Origin: Vampirovibrio chlorellavorus
GTDB lineage: Bacteria; Cyanobacteriota; Vampirovibrionia; Vampirovibrionales; Vampirovibrionaceae
Direction: 5' to 3'
DNA length: 64,000 bases
Assembly (NCBI GenBank): GCA_903866275.1
Contig: CAIPMU010000020.1
Coordinates: 124,001 to 188,000, forward strand
Positions within the stretch are counted from its first letter, which is position 1. Each line of letters begins with the position of its first letter. Both the position numbers and the translations under genes were made by a program. Below the pieces are notes generated by a model. The model saw nothing but the letters and a program-made list of their open reading frames with translations. It was not told the DNA's origin and did not search any database. Shown here piece after piece: positions 1 to 8,692 of this stretch.

Positions 1-1422
1 GCCGGATTTTTTGGGGCCTCCATTCAGCTGACCGCTTTTGGGGATTGTCACAGTAAAGACCTCTGCCCGGCACTGTTAAAACCCGGTTATGTGCTTGCAG
101 AAGCCCCGATTCCGGATGTGGCGGAACGGGCGCATTGGCATTTGGGAAACAAGCTGAGTCGCAAGCATTTCAAGATGGCGTTACTAAGCCTGAAGCGAGA
201 ACCCTCGGCCACTTTTGGCTATGTGGAAACTGTGGGTCTGGTGCATTCGGTGCCTATGATTCTGGGTACGCTGTTCCCGCGGTTGTCCCTGAAGCTGAAG
301 CATTACTTCAAGCACTTGATGGAGCCCAACATTTCGGTGCGCCCGCATTTAACGCCGGATACCATGACGCATACCGCCGATGAGACCTTGCAATTGGGCA
401 TGCCGCTGGCGGCTCAGGTTCAGGTGGCTGAGGGCATGTTGAACAGTATTGGCCTGCGAGAGGGCTTTGCGCCCTTTGTGCTGCTGTGTGGACACGGGGC
501 GCAGGTGGCCAACAACCCCTATGCTTCGGCCTTGGATTGTGGCGCTTGTGGCGGCAATCAGGGTGGTTCCAATGCTCGGGTGCTGGCTGAAATCCTGAAT
601 ACCCTGCAGGTGCGAGAACAGTTGGCTGAGCGAGGCATTGTCATTCCTGCCCGTACCCACTTTTTGGCTGCCGAGCACAACACCGTGACCGATGAGGTCC
701 AGATTTTAAATACCTACTGCCTGGCCAATGCGGGGTCAGAGGTCGGACGTGAGTTTCAGCGGCTGGAAAAAGTACTGACTGAAGCCGCAGCCAGGAACCG
801 GGCAGTTCGTAGTGCCTTATTGCCTTCATTTCTGGAACCTTCGTCTTATGCCGGGGAGCATTTACACGACCATGCGATTGACTGGTCCCAAATTCGTCCA
901 GAGTGGGGACTGGCTGGCAATGCGGCCTTCATTATCGGCCCCAGAAGCCTGACTACCGATGTGAATCTGGAGGGGCGCGCCTTCCTGCATTCTTACGACT
1001 GGCAGAACGATCCCGACGGCAAGGTGCTGGAAGGCATTTTAACCGCCCCGTTGGTGGTGGGCGAATGGATCAACCTCCAGTACTGGTTTTCCCTGATGGA
1101 TAACCACCGTTTTGGCAGTGCCTCCAAGGTGCAGCATAATGTGGTTGGTCAACTGGGCGTCATGTTGGGCAATGCCAGCGATCTCCAGTTGGGCCTGCCC
1201 CAGCAATCGGTGATGCGGGATCCGGAGACGCCTTATCATATGCCCTTACGCCTCACGGCGATTGTGGTTGCCCCAGTGGAGACTGTGAATCGCCTGATTC
1301 AGCGGCAGCCCGTGCTGCAGACCCTCTTTCACAATGAATGGGTTAAGCTGGTGGTACTGGATCCCGTGACGGGCCAATTTCAGCGTTATGGCTCGGAGGG
1401 TCATTGGGCACGGGTGGCTTAA
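1..1422 (+). CDS. dabA: DabA, inorganic carbon uptake subunit (DUF2309), 3' part
   Basis: The reading frame is open from the first base, so the gene is cut by the window edge and only its C-terminal 473 residues are visible. DabA is the cytoplasmic zinc-containing subunit of the DabAB system, which with a membrane partner (DabB) drives CO2/bicarbonate accumulation. The family's zinc-site signature is visible around bases 484-570 (GHGAQVANNPY followed by CGACGGNQGG), and the C-terminal segment with WINLQYW and GNASDLQLGLPQQS is typical of DUF2309. DabB, if present, would lie upstream outside the window. The stop codon overlaps that of the convergent ogt gene. Family assignment is secure; whether it serves autotrophy or anaplerotic bicarbonate supply cannot be told here. 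Confidence 0.9.
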   Translation, partial: AGFFGASIQLTAFGDCHSKDLCPALLKPGYVLAEAPIPDVAERAHWHLGNKLSRKHFKMALLSLKREPSATFGYVETVGLVHSVPMILGTLFPRLSLKLKHYFKHLMEPNISVRPHLTPDTMTHTADETLQLGMPLAAQVQVAEGMLNSIGLREGFAPFVLLCGHGAQVANNPYASALDCGACGGNQGGSNARVLAEILNTLQVREQLAERGIVIPARTHFLAAEHNTVTDEVQILNTYCLANAGSEVGREFQRLEKVLTEAAARNRAVRSALLPSFLEPSSYAGEHLHDHAIDWSQIRPEWGLAGNAAFIIGPRSLTTDVNLEGRAFLHSYDWQNDPDGKVLEGILTAPLVVGEWINLQYWFSLMDNHRFGSASKVQHNVVGQLGVMLGNASDLQLGLPQQSVMRDPETPYHMPLRLTAIVVAPVETVNRLIQRQPVLQTLFHNEWVKLVVLDPVTGQFQRYGSEGHWARVA

Positions 1423-2093
1423 ATAATCTGCTTTTGCTCAAGCTGTTGTTGCTCAAGATCCAGTAGTGCTTGCTTGAGGTCACCCCCCCAGCGGTAGCCG
1501 CCTGGTTCGCCATTGCTGCGTATTACGCGATGGCAGGGAATCACCAGAGCAACTGGATTGGCGGCGCAAGCGCTGGCGACTGCCCTGACGGCGCCGGGTT
1601 GCCCGATGCCACGGGCAACATCACGATACGATCTCACTTGCCCGTATGGAATTTGCTGGAGGTAGGACCAGACTTTGCGTTGAAATTCGGTGCCTTGCAG
1701 CGTCAGAGGAAAATCCAGCGGGTGATTTTTGCCCGCTAAGAATTCAGAGATCGCATTGAGCCAGTCTTGTAGTGGTTCCGCTGTGTTGAAATGGCTTGTG
1801 GTGTCTGCATGTTGAGACACTGTAATCAGTTGAGCCTGAGGGTAACGGTTTTGTAGCGAAGTGAACAGGTGTGTTCTGCTGGGTCCGAACTGTAGAAAAC
1901 AAAGCGCATTTTGGGTGGCTCCCAACAGAAGGTGTCCCAGCGGTGAGTGTTCACTGATGCAGAAAATGGTGGCTTCATTTTGTGGTGGTTTCAGGGGCTG
2001 GCGGCTGAGGGAGGCAGTCCCGGCTGGATGGGTGAGCACTGTGGTCTCTCTTCTTGATGGGCGAGTTTTGCTGGTGTGAGCGTTTGACGTCAA
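1419..2093 (-). CDS. ogt: Methylated-DNA-protein-cysteine methyltransferase (Ogt/MGMT)
   Basis: Repairs O6-alkylguanine (and O4-alkylthymine) by irreversible transfer of the alkyl group to its own cysteine. The C-terminal domain carries the active site IPCHRVI with the acceptor Cys, preceded by GTEFQRKVW and the helix-turn-helix segment YGQVRSYRDVARGIG, in the usual order. At 224 residues it is about 50 longer than typical Ogt; the excess is an N-terminal low-complexity stretch. The TTG start at 2093 has no clear ribosome binding site, so the true start may lie further in, for example a GTG at 2039. It converges with dabA, the stop codons overlapping. Function is confident; the N-terminus is not. 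Confidence 0.88.
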   Translation of the reverse strand: MTSNAHTSKTRPSRRETTVLTHPAGTASLSRQPLKPPQNEATIFCISEHSPLGHLLLGATQNALCFLQFGPSRTHLFTSLQNRYPQAQLITVSQHADTTSHFNTAEPLQDWLNAISEFLAGKNHPLDFPLTLQGTEFQRKVWSYLQQIPYGQVRSYRDVARGIGQPGAVRAVASACAANPVALVIPCHRVIRSNGEPGGYRWGGDLKQALLDLEQQQLEQKQII

Positions 2094-2162
2094 AGTGTGC
2101 GCGATAGAAAGGACTTGGGCTTTGGGGCGATAACGGGAGCCAAAGACCGGGATGGGCTATTC

Positions 2163-2827
2163 ATGATTACCACCTGAACCAGGAGGGCACAAATGCTGGA
2201 GATGCAGAGCTAAAGATGCCACAGCCCCACTCTGTACTGGATGCCAAAGTTCCATAATCTCTGATTCTGCCATCGGGATAAATCCAGAATACGATACTTT
2301 TGGAAGGCCCATCCGCATTGGTGCCGCTGCCACCATACACACCATCCGGGTCTATATAAAAGTAGATGGCTGTATTTCCGGTTAAGCTTGTACAGAAATG
2401 GTGACCGATTGTATACATCATTGTGGCTCCATTATGGAGTCGAAGGCATTTGGAAATACCACTGCAACTGCCACTGATGCCACCCCCCGGATGGCCGTCA
2501 ACGACAAGTGCACCAGAGGTATCGATAGAAACATAGTTCATGTAGGGTGTCAGGTTATCGAGGGTGGTGCTCAGGGTCAGGATATTACTCGCTTTGTATT
2601 GCTGGAGTGCGGCACTGACCATACTCGCTGATTCTTTGGCAATGGCGTTGCTTTTTTCACTTTGAGAGCTGGCTAGAATTTTGGGGATAGCAATAGAAGC
2701 AATAACCCCAATGAGGGCTACAGTTATCATCACTTCGGCCAGTGTGAAACCTGAGAATCGAGGTGGTTGATGCATAAACGTCACTTGACCTTTCAGGGAA
2801 GTATGATTACCAGCTAAACCAGGAGGG
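2163..2827. repeat. 25-bp imperfect direct repeat bracketing the first prepilin gene
   Basis: Bases 2163-2187 and 2803-2827 are identical at 23 of 25 positions. On the minus strand each encodes the end of a prepilin-like protein (PSWFRW-stop and PSWFSW-stop) plus the following TCAT. The distal copy is therefore the tail of a second, otherwise missing pilin gene. The arrangement is what unequal recombination between tandem pilin copies would leave. Confidence 0.75.
2167..2775 (-). CDS. Prepilin-like protein with type IV/type II N-methylation motif
   Basis: Exported pseudopilin or minor pilin of 202 residues. From ATG 2775 the leader is short (MHQPPRFSG) and is followed by the prepilin-peptidase motif G/FTLAEVMITVALIGVIASI, with Glu at position 5 of the mature protein and the hydrophobic assembly helix. 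The C-terminal domain has conserved pieces shared with the second prepilin gene near 49 kb: DNLTPYMNYV, a Cys pair around CLRLHNG, and the PSWFxW terminus. A longer frame from TTG 2850 exists but would bury the leader, so 2775 is preferred. No pilus assembly genes are adjacent. The region is more AT-rich than its neighbours. Pilus class and function are not decidable. Confidence 0.85.
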   Translation of the reverse strand: MHQPPRFSGFTLAEVMITVALIGVIASIAIPKILASSQSEKSNAIAKESASMVSAALQQYKASNILTLSTTLDNLTPYMNYVSIDTSGALVVDGHPGGGISGSCSGISKCLRLHNGATMMYTIGHHFCTSLTGNTAIYFYIDPDGVYGGSGTNADGPSKSIVFWIYPDGRIRDYGTLASSTEWGCGIFSSASPAFVPSWFRW

Positions 2828-2833
2828 AGTCTG
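2807..2833 (-). pseudogene. Remnant 3' end of a second prepilin gene
   Basis: Read on the minus strand, these bases encode QTPSWFSW and a stop, matching the ending of the 49-kb prepilin (TPSWFTW) better than that of the adjacent intact gene. Upstream in the same frame a TGA occurs within 45 bases, so no intact gene remains. It is interpreted as what is left of a tandem pilin copy after deletion. Confidence 0.6.
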
Positions 2834-2850
2834 AGGGATGCTCGATTCAA

Positions 2851-3231
2851 TCGTTCACCATAGTTTTATTATCGCTCGATTGTTTGAATACTTTAGTGTT
2901 TGTGCGGGGGGGGGGGGGGGGGGATTGTAACATTTCTTCACGTTTTAGTGCTTTGACCCATTTTCCCAAAGAAAGAGCCACTCATTTCGTGTGGGGTAGC
3001 CGATTTCAGGCTGTTTGGATACTCTCGAACCTGGTTCTGCAATGTCTAACGGGGTCCTCTTTACTCGTTTGAATTGAATGCATCGGGTTGTGACGCACTG
3101 GCCCCCCTGACGTGCGAATGACATTCAAAAATTCTTTTTAAAGATTGTTTGAGAATTGCCGATAACGAGACTAAAGCGCATATTACTTTTTAGTCAATTG
3201 GGCAACCACCCAAGATCGGCTATTTCAGGAC
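2851..3231. other. Intergenic region between divergent prepilin and cyclase genes
   Basis: Besides the G18 tract and the pilin remnant, this 380-bp stretch holds no convincing gene. It must contain promoters for both divergent genes, but no clear consensus -35/-10 pair is visible apart from the TTACAAT next to the homopolymer on the minus strand. Confidence 0.5.
2906..2923. repeat. 18-base G homopolymer (poly-C on the pilin strand)
   Basis: An uninterrupted run of 18 G lies about 130 bp upstream of the prepilin start when read on that gene's strand as C18. On the minus strand it is directly preceded by TTACAAT, resembling a -10 box, so the tract may lie at the start of the transcript. Runs of this length are prone to slipped-strand mispairing. 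A sequencing or assembly error in the count is possible. Confidence 0.9.
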
Positions 3232-4653
3232 ATGATAGAAGTCAATAAGATGAATAACATTGGAAAGTCCGGCACTTTTAGGGCCACGTTGTTCGTGATG
3301 GCTTTTATTAGCGTGCTGCTGGGGCTTCGATTCTGGTTGATGCTCTATTTTCCGGGTACACCGGCAACCTCCGACCTGTTTAAGAGGATTGCTCCCTTTT
3401 GGTCCTGCTTTAGTAGTCTGACGTTTTTTCTGAAAAGTCCGATGTTGTCTCTGACGCAATGGACGCTGGTCCATTACCCTGATGTGATTCCAGGATGGTT
3501 TCCCTTGATGCCTGCTGCTGAATTAATGGCTCAGCTCACAAATCAGCCAGTGGGCTTACTGAAGTCTGAGTTTCCGGGGCAGGTTGACTGGTTGAGCCTG
3601 TTGGCCATTGGCTTCTGGAATCTTTTTCTGTTGTTTATCTATTATGGTGGGTGGTTTATTCTGGAAAACTCTGGTTATCAGCAGATTGCTGAAGAGGCCA
3701 GAAAGTGGACGTCCAGGTTAGTAGGCCAAGAGAATGCCGAACAGCCAACGATGACCAGTCAGTCTATTATTCTGAAATCCCCGAAGCGTGGGCAGAGGAC
3801 TGAGGCTCATGACCCCAGAACATCCGAGCGACTGGCTGAGACTAAAACCGCTCCTGTTCAGTCCGGGTTGGTCATTAAGCCGGTAACCACGCGTGATTGG
3901 GAGCAGTATAAAGCGCGTGAGGGTGATCTGATCGTTCGGGATATGGTTCGCCAGCTCCAGCAGGAAAACGCCAGTTTACAGGCCCAGCAAAATCAATTGC
4001 GGTCCACCTTTTCCCAGTATTTCTCCCCGCAAGCCTTGCAGTATCTGGAACAGAACAAGGGGTCTTTCCTGAACGTAGAAAATGAAAAGCATTTGATTAG
4101 TGTTTTGTTTTGCGATATTCGGGGATTTTCCAATTATTCCCTGTCTGCGAGCTCGGCTGATGTGGTGGCCTATCTGGAAGAATATTTTGGGATTGCCAGT
4201 CATTATATTCTGCAGAAGCACAATGGCATTGTCAGCAAATTGATGGGCGATGGCCTAATGGCCTATTGGGGCTTCCCGGCCCCTAACCCGGATCATGCCT
4301 ATACGGCCACGCAGGCCGCGCTGGATATTCTGCATGAGGTCGAGCTTCGGAATCACACCAAGCCTAGCGAGAAGCCTTTAAAAATTGGTATTGCCATTGC
4401 TACGGGCGAGGCGATAGTGGGCAATATTGGTTCCGAGGATTTTAAGGATTTTACCCTGATTGGGCCTTCGGTCAACCTGGCGGCCCGGCTGGAGGAGGCT
4501 AACAAAGCTCAGGGAACCAGTTTGCTGATCTCCAGTGAAACGTATAATCGCTTGGGTGGGCGTATTCCCTGTCGCAATGCCGGGAAAATCGAGATAAGAG
4601 GCTGGCAGCAGCCAGAACAGGTTTATGCCCCCGCGTTGAGGCCGTTACAATAA
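3232..4653 (+). CDS. Membrane-anchored class III adenylate/guanylate cyclase
   Basis: Makes a cyclic nucleotide (probably cAMP) from NTP. The order is N-terminal membrane helix (residues about 18-40), periplasmic loop of roughly 75 residues, second helix (about 119-144), low-complexity cytoplasmic linker, coiled coil (about 232-258) and catalytic domain to the C-terminus. The metal-binding Asp residues are seen in FCDIRGFS and LMGDGLMAYWG; DFTLIGPSVNLAARLE carries the Thr typical of class IIIb and the transition-state Asn and Arg. All key residues are present, so it should be active; class IIIb enzymes are often bicarbonate-responsive, which is suggestive next to dabA but is inference. The start may be 3232 or the Met at 3250. 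Confidence 0.88.
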   Translation: MIEVNKMNNIGKSGTFRATLFVMAFISVLLGLRFWLMLYFPGTPATSDLFKRIAPFWSCFSSLTFFLKSPMLSLTQWTLVHYPDVIPGWFPLMPAAELMAQLTNQPVGLLKSEFPGQVDWLSLLAIGFWNLFLLFIYYGGWFILENSGYQQIAEEARKWTSRLVGQENAEQPTMTSQSIILKSPKRGQRTEAHDPRTSERLAETKTAPVQSGLVIKPVTTRDWEQYKAREGDLIVRDMVRQLQQENASLQAQQNQLRSTFSQYFSPQALQYLEQNKGSFLNVENEKHLISVLFCDIRGFSNYSLSASSADVVAYLEEYFGIASHYILQKHNGIVSKLMGDGLMAYWGFPAPNPDHAYTATQAALDILHEVELRNHTKPSEKPLKIGIAIATGEAIVGNIGSEDFKDFTLIGPSVNLAARLEEANKAQGTSLLISSETYNRLGGRIPCRNAGKIEIRGWQQPEQVYAPALRPLQ

Positions 4654-4732
4654 GTTTGTATCGTTGGTGAGTGTTTCTGTTAGCGTGTAGTCATATGTAG
4701 AAGACTTCGGTCGGTGAGTGAAGGATAAAGCC

Positions 4733-4864
4733 ATGATTTGTCCCAATTGCAACACAGAATTGATTTATGGGGATTATAATTGCCCCAAATGCGGTGAACC
4801 TGTGCCGCAACCTCAACCAGAAGAGGAAAAGTCCTCGCTTAGGCTCGGGGTTTGGTTGCTGTAG
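4733..4864 (+). CDS. 43-residue double-CxxC zinc-ribbon microprotein
   Basis: Small ORF with a good ribosome binding site (AAGGAT, 6 bases before ATG). It begins MICPNC and has a second pair CPKCG at residues 17-21, an arrangement that binds one zinc in zinc-ribbon families, followed by a Pro/Glu-rich tail. It lies 79 bp after the cyclase in the same direction and could be cotranscribed. Function is unknown; similar short ribbons are often at the head of larger proteins, so it could also be a remnant. No partner is evident. Confidence 0.6.
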   Translation: MICPNCNTELIYGDYNCPKCGEPVPQPQPEEEKSSLRLGVWLL

Positions 4865-4881
4865 AATTCTCCGTTGGGTTT

Positions 4882-5030
4882 AGCTGATTGGTCTTGAGGG
4901 AGGCTAGGCCTCCCTCAAACTCCCTCCATTGGGGAAAACGTTTTCCCCAAACCCCTCCGAGTGTTGTTTTTTAGTGCGTGGCTGGGATGCTTTTTGGGCT
5001 TAGGAAAAGAGGCTTTGCCTCTTTTTGGAG
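4882..5030. repeat. Dispersed hairpin-rich intergenic repeat, copy A
   Basis: Starts AGCTGATTGG, contains a stem-loop (TTGAGGGAGG / CCTCCCTCAA at 4894-4918) and a perfect 22-bp palindrome at 4929-4950, then a tail with GCGTGGCTG, GCTTTTTGGG and AAAAGAG. The same order of elements occurs at 62171-62317 with diverged stems. It is noncoding, and the stems differ while their pairing is kept, indicating a structured repeat family. Confidence 0.6.
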
Positions 5031-5049
5031 GGCGGGCGTGTTTTTTTTT

Positions 5050-5077
5050 AGATCTATTTTCGTATAGATCTTTTTTT
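5050..5077 (+). terminator. Rho-independent terminator
   Basis: Perfect stem AGATCTAT / ATAGATCT (5050-5057 and 5064-5071) with a 6-base loop, followed by a T run. It ends plus-strand transcription from the cyclase and zinc-ribbon genes and insulates the downstream riboswitch. Confidence 0.75.
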
Positions 5078-5279
5078 GTAGATGCAATTCAGATGAGATT
5101 TAAACTTCATCCAGAATGGCATTGGGGGCCTTCTGGTCGGTTGGAAACAATCTGTGCTTTGCCGGAAAACACATGACTAATTCATAGTTTGTGATGTTTC
5201 TCTAATCTCCTGAAATGACCGATTGGTCACTGTCCAGCCTCTGTTCTTGTGTTTGGGGTAAGGCTAGTGCTTGCTGTCT

Positions 5280-5390
5280 GGGGGTGTCTATTGTATCTTT
5301 CTGGTTCCAGTCACTTTTGGGAAACCTGGTGCAAATCCAGGACTGTGCCGCAACTGTAATTCTGCCCCGCAGAAAGTCAGAACACCGGGT
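5280..5390 (+). ncRNA. Cobalamin riboswitch
   Basis: Aptamer core elements appear in order: GGGAA, CCTGGTGCAAATCCAGG, then CTGTGCCGCAACTGTAA (a variant of the B12 box GCCACTG), then AAAGTCAGAACACCGG. The closing helix can be drawn between GGTGT (5283-5287) and ACACC (5382-5386). It sits 260 bp upstream of btuB in the same direction, as expected for B12-repressed import genes. The intervening 5391-5640 segment is probably the expression platform; ACCAAAC near 5473 can pair with GTTTGGT near 5531, but switching cannot be proven by eye. Confidence 0.88.
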
Positions 5391-5646
5391 GACTTGTTTA
5401 CGATGTAGCAATCTCTTACGAGCATGAGAGGAATCCCCCATGATTTTGTCTATTCCGCGTTAGTGGGTTCATAACCAAACGGTTTAGCCAACCCTGTCAA
5501 CCGTGCAGTTGATGCTGTGGTTTCTCAAGGGTTTGGTGTCGGCCTGTTTTGTTGCTGTTTGATGATCGCAGCGTCATTTCGCCTGTGATGGGCGAACTCA
5601 CTGATTTTGATACAAATAAAGTTTTGATTTTAAAAGGATTTTTTCT

Positions 5647-7737
5647 TTGAACGATTTAAACCGGATGAATCTCTTTTTGGGTCGTCGTAGCGATTTAGTG
5701 CTGGCCGTCACGATCACGTTACTCGCTACAATTCCGGGGGCATTGGCCGCTCCCTCTGCGGATCAGACGCTGGAAACTGTAACCCTGGCATCCGCTGACG
5801 GAAATACAGAGGGTGCTGTTATGACGCCCCTCGTGCCCAATGAGGGCAATTTGTCGCCAGCAGCGCCGCAAGTGGCTTCGATGGATGTTCCCGCTGCCCC
5901 GTCCCTAGTGGTGGGGACGACCAAAATTGGCATTCCCCTCAATCGGGTGGGTAGTTTGGCCACGGTGGTCACCAGACAGCAAATTCAGCAGATGCAGGCT
6001 ACCTCTCTGCTGGATGTCCTGCGTCGGGTGCCGGGCGTGGATGTGGTGCAAAGTGGCGGGCTGGGGCAGACGGCTTCCATTTTTATTCGCGGGATGAACG
6101 CCGAGCACACGATGGTACTGGTGGACGGGATTGAGGTCAACGACCCCATTTCGCCGGGTAGAACCTTTAACTTCCCCGATCAGATTAGTCTGGACTCGGT
6201 GGATCGCATTGAAATTCTGCGTGGCCCGCAAAGCCAGTTGTACGGCTCCGATGCCATTGGCGGGGTGATCAATATCATTACCGAAACCGGTGCGGATAAA
6301 ACAGCCATGTACGTCCGCACGCAGGGTGGTGCTTATGGCACGGTGCAAGGTGATGCCGATGTGCGGGGCAACATTGGAAAAGATAAGTTCCGGTATACCT
6401 TGCATGGCATGAAAATCCGTTCTACCGGTTATTCTGCGGCCAGTAGCCGCTATGGCAACCCGGAACGTGACGGCTTCCAGAACAACGTCCTCACCGGGCG
6501 AGTCTCCATGCAGCCCTTGCCCAATGTCTCTATGAATTTTTTAAGCACCTACGCCAATTCCAAAACGGATTTGGATAACTTTGGTGGCTATGGTGGGGAT
6601 GACCCTAACTATAAGTTCCGCAATAAAAGCGTGCTGTTGGGCGGTCGTTCTCGTGTGACGCTGTTTAACAATAAGTTTGAGCAAATCACCCGGTTTTCGG
6701 TCAGCAATCAATGGCGACGCACCCAGAATGACTTTAATCCGGGGGATCCGTTCAGTAACAGCGAGCGCAGTCGGTATAACAGCCAACTCGTGAAGATTGA
6801 TGTGCAAAATAATTATCACCTGAATGAAACCAATACCCTGACCGGTGGTGCGGAAATCACCAACGAACGTGGTGACCTCCGGAATAACTATCAGTTTTCG
6901 TTTGGTGGGTTTAACAACGATTTTGCCAATCATACCGCCACCAACGTGGGTTTATATTTTCAGGATTATATTCAGCTGAGCAGTCGCTGGTATACCACTG
7001 CGGGTGTGCGTTGGGATGAATACAACCGCTTTGGTCACGCGACCACTTATCGCGGGGCTAGCACCTTTTTGATTCCGGAAACGGGTACCACGTTGAGAAC
7101 CAGTTATGGTACTGGCTTTAAGGCCCCCACCCTGTATCAGATGTATGCGGTTGAAGGCAATCAAAACCTGAATGCCGAAAAAAGTAAGGGCTGGGATGTC
7201 GGCGTTGAACAGAAGTTATTCCGTAATTCGCTGGTGGCGGGGGCCACTTATTACCACAACGGTGTGGATCATATGATTCAATATAACGATGCGACTTTCC
7301 TGTATCAAAACATCGGCAAAGCGCAGATGAAGGGTAGTGAGGTCTATGCTACCTGGACCCCTTGCCGTTGGCTGACCACGCGGGCCAGCTATACCGCCAC
7401 CATTGCCCGCAATTTGGTGACGGATCAGGATCTGGTGCGTCGTCCCCGGAACAAGTTTTCGATTAACATGAATATTCATCCAACCGAGAAGTTTAATTTG
7501 AACCTGGACATTACCCATATTGGCGTGCGCAGTGATTTGAATTTTGCCAATTATCCGGCCACGACCACCAAGTTAAATCCCTATACCTTGATTAACCTGG
7601 CCCTCAGTTATAAACTGACCAAGAACTGTACCGTTTTTGGCCGGTTAATGAATATTCTGGACACCCCTTATGAAACTGTTAAAGGGTATGGCTCGCCCCG
7701 GATTGCCGCTTATGGCGGCTTCCAGCTGGGCATTTAA
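5647..7737 (+). CDS. btuB: BtuB, TonB-dependent outer-membrane cobalamin receptor
   Basis: Takes up cobalamins or other corrinoids across the outer membrane using TonB energy. After a signal peptide ending near LAAPS come a spacer, the TonB-dependent plug (RVPGVDVVQSGG, SIFIRGMNAEHTMVLVDGIE, EILRGPQSQLYGSDAIGGVI) and a beta-barrel of about 550 residues finishing with an aromatic-rich terminal strand. The TTG start at 5647 is chosen because AAAGGA lies 8 bases upstream; the ATG at 5665 lacks one. The riboswitch upstream and btuFDC downstream support cobalamin as ligand rather than iron chelates. Confidence 0.92.
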   Translation: MNDLNRMNLFLGRRSDLVLAVTITLLATIPGALAAPSADQTLETVTLASADGNTEGAVMTPLVPNEGNLSPAAPQVASMDVPAAPSLVVGTTKIGIPLNRVGSLATVVTRQQIQQMQATSLLDVLRRVPGVDVVQSGGLGQTASIFIRGMNAEHTMVLVDGIEVNDPISPGRTFNFPDQISLDSVDRIEILRGPQSQLYGSDAIGGVINIITETGADKTAMYVRTQGGAYGTVQGDADVRGNIGKDKFRYTLHGMKIRSTGYSAASSRYGNPERDGFQNNVLTGRVSMQPLPNVSMNFLSTYANSKTDLDNFGGYGGDDPNYKFRNKSVLLGGRSRVTLFNNKFEQITRFSVSNQWRRTQNDFNPGDPFSNSERSRYNSQLVKIDVQNNYHLNETNTLTGGAEITNERGDLRNNYQFSFGGFNNDFANHTATNVGLYFQDYIQLSSRWYTTAGVRWDEYNRFGHATTYRGASTFLIPETGTTLRTSYGTGFKAPTLYQMYAVEGNQNLNAEKSKGWDVGVEQKLFRNSLVAGATYYHNGVDHMIQYNDATFLYQNIGKAQMKGSEVYATWTPCRWLTTRASYTATIARNLVTDQDLVRRPRNKFSINMNIHPTEKFNLNLDITHIGVRSDLNFANYPATTTKLNPYTLINLALSYKLTKNCTVFGRLMNILDTPYETVKGYGSPRIAAYGGFQLGI

Positions 7738-8692
7738 CCCTCAAAAAATCAAATGTCGTACTGGGCTTCCCGCACTGATGGTGTTGGGGAGTCTTTTGCT
7801 GGGGTTAACCGGCTGCCACGGGAAGGGCGCTTCGCTTTCGGGTTCTCCGGCGGCTCAAACTTCAGCACGGGCAGAACTCAGTTGCGCGCGCCTGATTTCG
7901 TTTTCGCCCAGCATTACCGAAGTGGTGTATGCCTTGGGGCTGGAAAATCAACTGGTGGGCGTGACCCGCTTTTGTAAGTATCCGCTGGATGCGCAAAAGA
8001 AGTCCTCGGTGGGGGGGTATCTGGATCCCAATCTGGAGTCTGTGATTCGCTTGCGGCCCACGCTGGTTTTGCTGCGGCAGGAGCAAGTGGATCTGCGCGG
8101 GAATCTGGCCAATTTGCAGCTTCCCTCGTTTTCGGTAGAGCATCGCAGTGCCGCGGGTATTCTGCAATCGTTCCGGCAAATTGGGCAAGTCTGCCACCGG
8201 GAGCCTCAGGCTGAGCAGCTTGTGGCTCAACTGGAAACGGAAATCCATCGCATTCAGCAAAAGACCCGGCGGGCTAAAACGCGTCCTCGGGTGCTGGTGG
8301 TGGTGGATCGCGATGTGCGCTACGGCAGCATTCGGCAAGTGTATGTGGCGGCCCACGATCAGTTTTACGACTGGATGTTGACGCAGGCGGGCGGGCAAAA
8401 TGCCTATCCCGTTGAAGGGCAGGGCTTTGCGGAAATTTCCACGGAGGGCATTTTACGCATGAACCCGGATGTGATTCTGGAGTTATTGCCCAGTCTGGCC
8501 AAACACCCCCAAACCCCTGAGGCCCTCTTTCGGCCATGGCGGGGGCTGGAACGGGTGTCGGCGGTGAAAACGCACCGGGTCTATCAACTCACCGAAGAAT
8601 ATATGGGCATTCCCGGCCCGCGCTTTGTGCGTATTCTGGATCGGTTTGCCCGTATTCTTCATCCGGAGCTGGATTGGAGCGGCCGTGGCTGA
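7670..8692 (+). CDS. btuF: BtuF-like corrinoid-binding lipoprotein
   Basis: Substrate-binding component that hands corrinoid to the BtuCD transporter. It has a lipobox (LTGC) and the type III periplasmic-binding fold signature ARLISFSPSITEVVYALG, then a second lobe ending with YMGIPGPRFV. The frame opens inside the end of btuB (68-base overlap); an ATG at 7712 would give a more ordinary signal peptide (basic stretch KIKCR before the hydrophobic core). Neither start has a strong ribosome binding site, so translation may be coupled to btuB. The last codons overlap btuD. Confidence 0.88.
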   Translation: MKLLKGMARPGLPLMAASSWAFNPQKIKCRTGLPALMVLGSLLLGLTGCHGKGASLSGSPAAQTSARAELSCARLISFSPSITEVVYALGLENQLVGVTRFCKYPLDAQKKSSVGGYLDPNLESVIRLRPTLVLLRQEQVDLRGNLANLQLPSFSVEHRSAAGILQSFRQIGQVCHREPQAEQLVAQLETEIHRIQQKTRRAKTRPRVLVVVDRDVRYGSIRQVYVAAHDQFYDWMLTQAGGQNAYPVEGQGFAEISTEGILRMNPDVILELLPSLAKHPQTPEALFRPWRGLERVSAVKTHRVYQLTEEYMGIPGPRFVRILDRFARILHPELDWSGRG

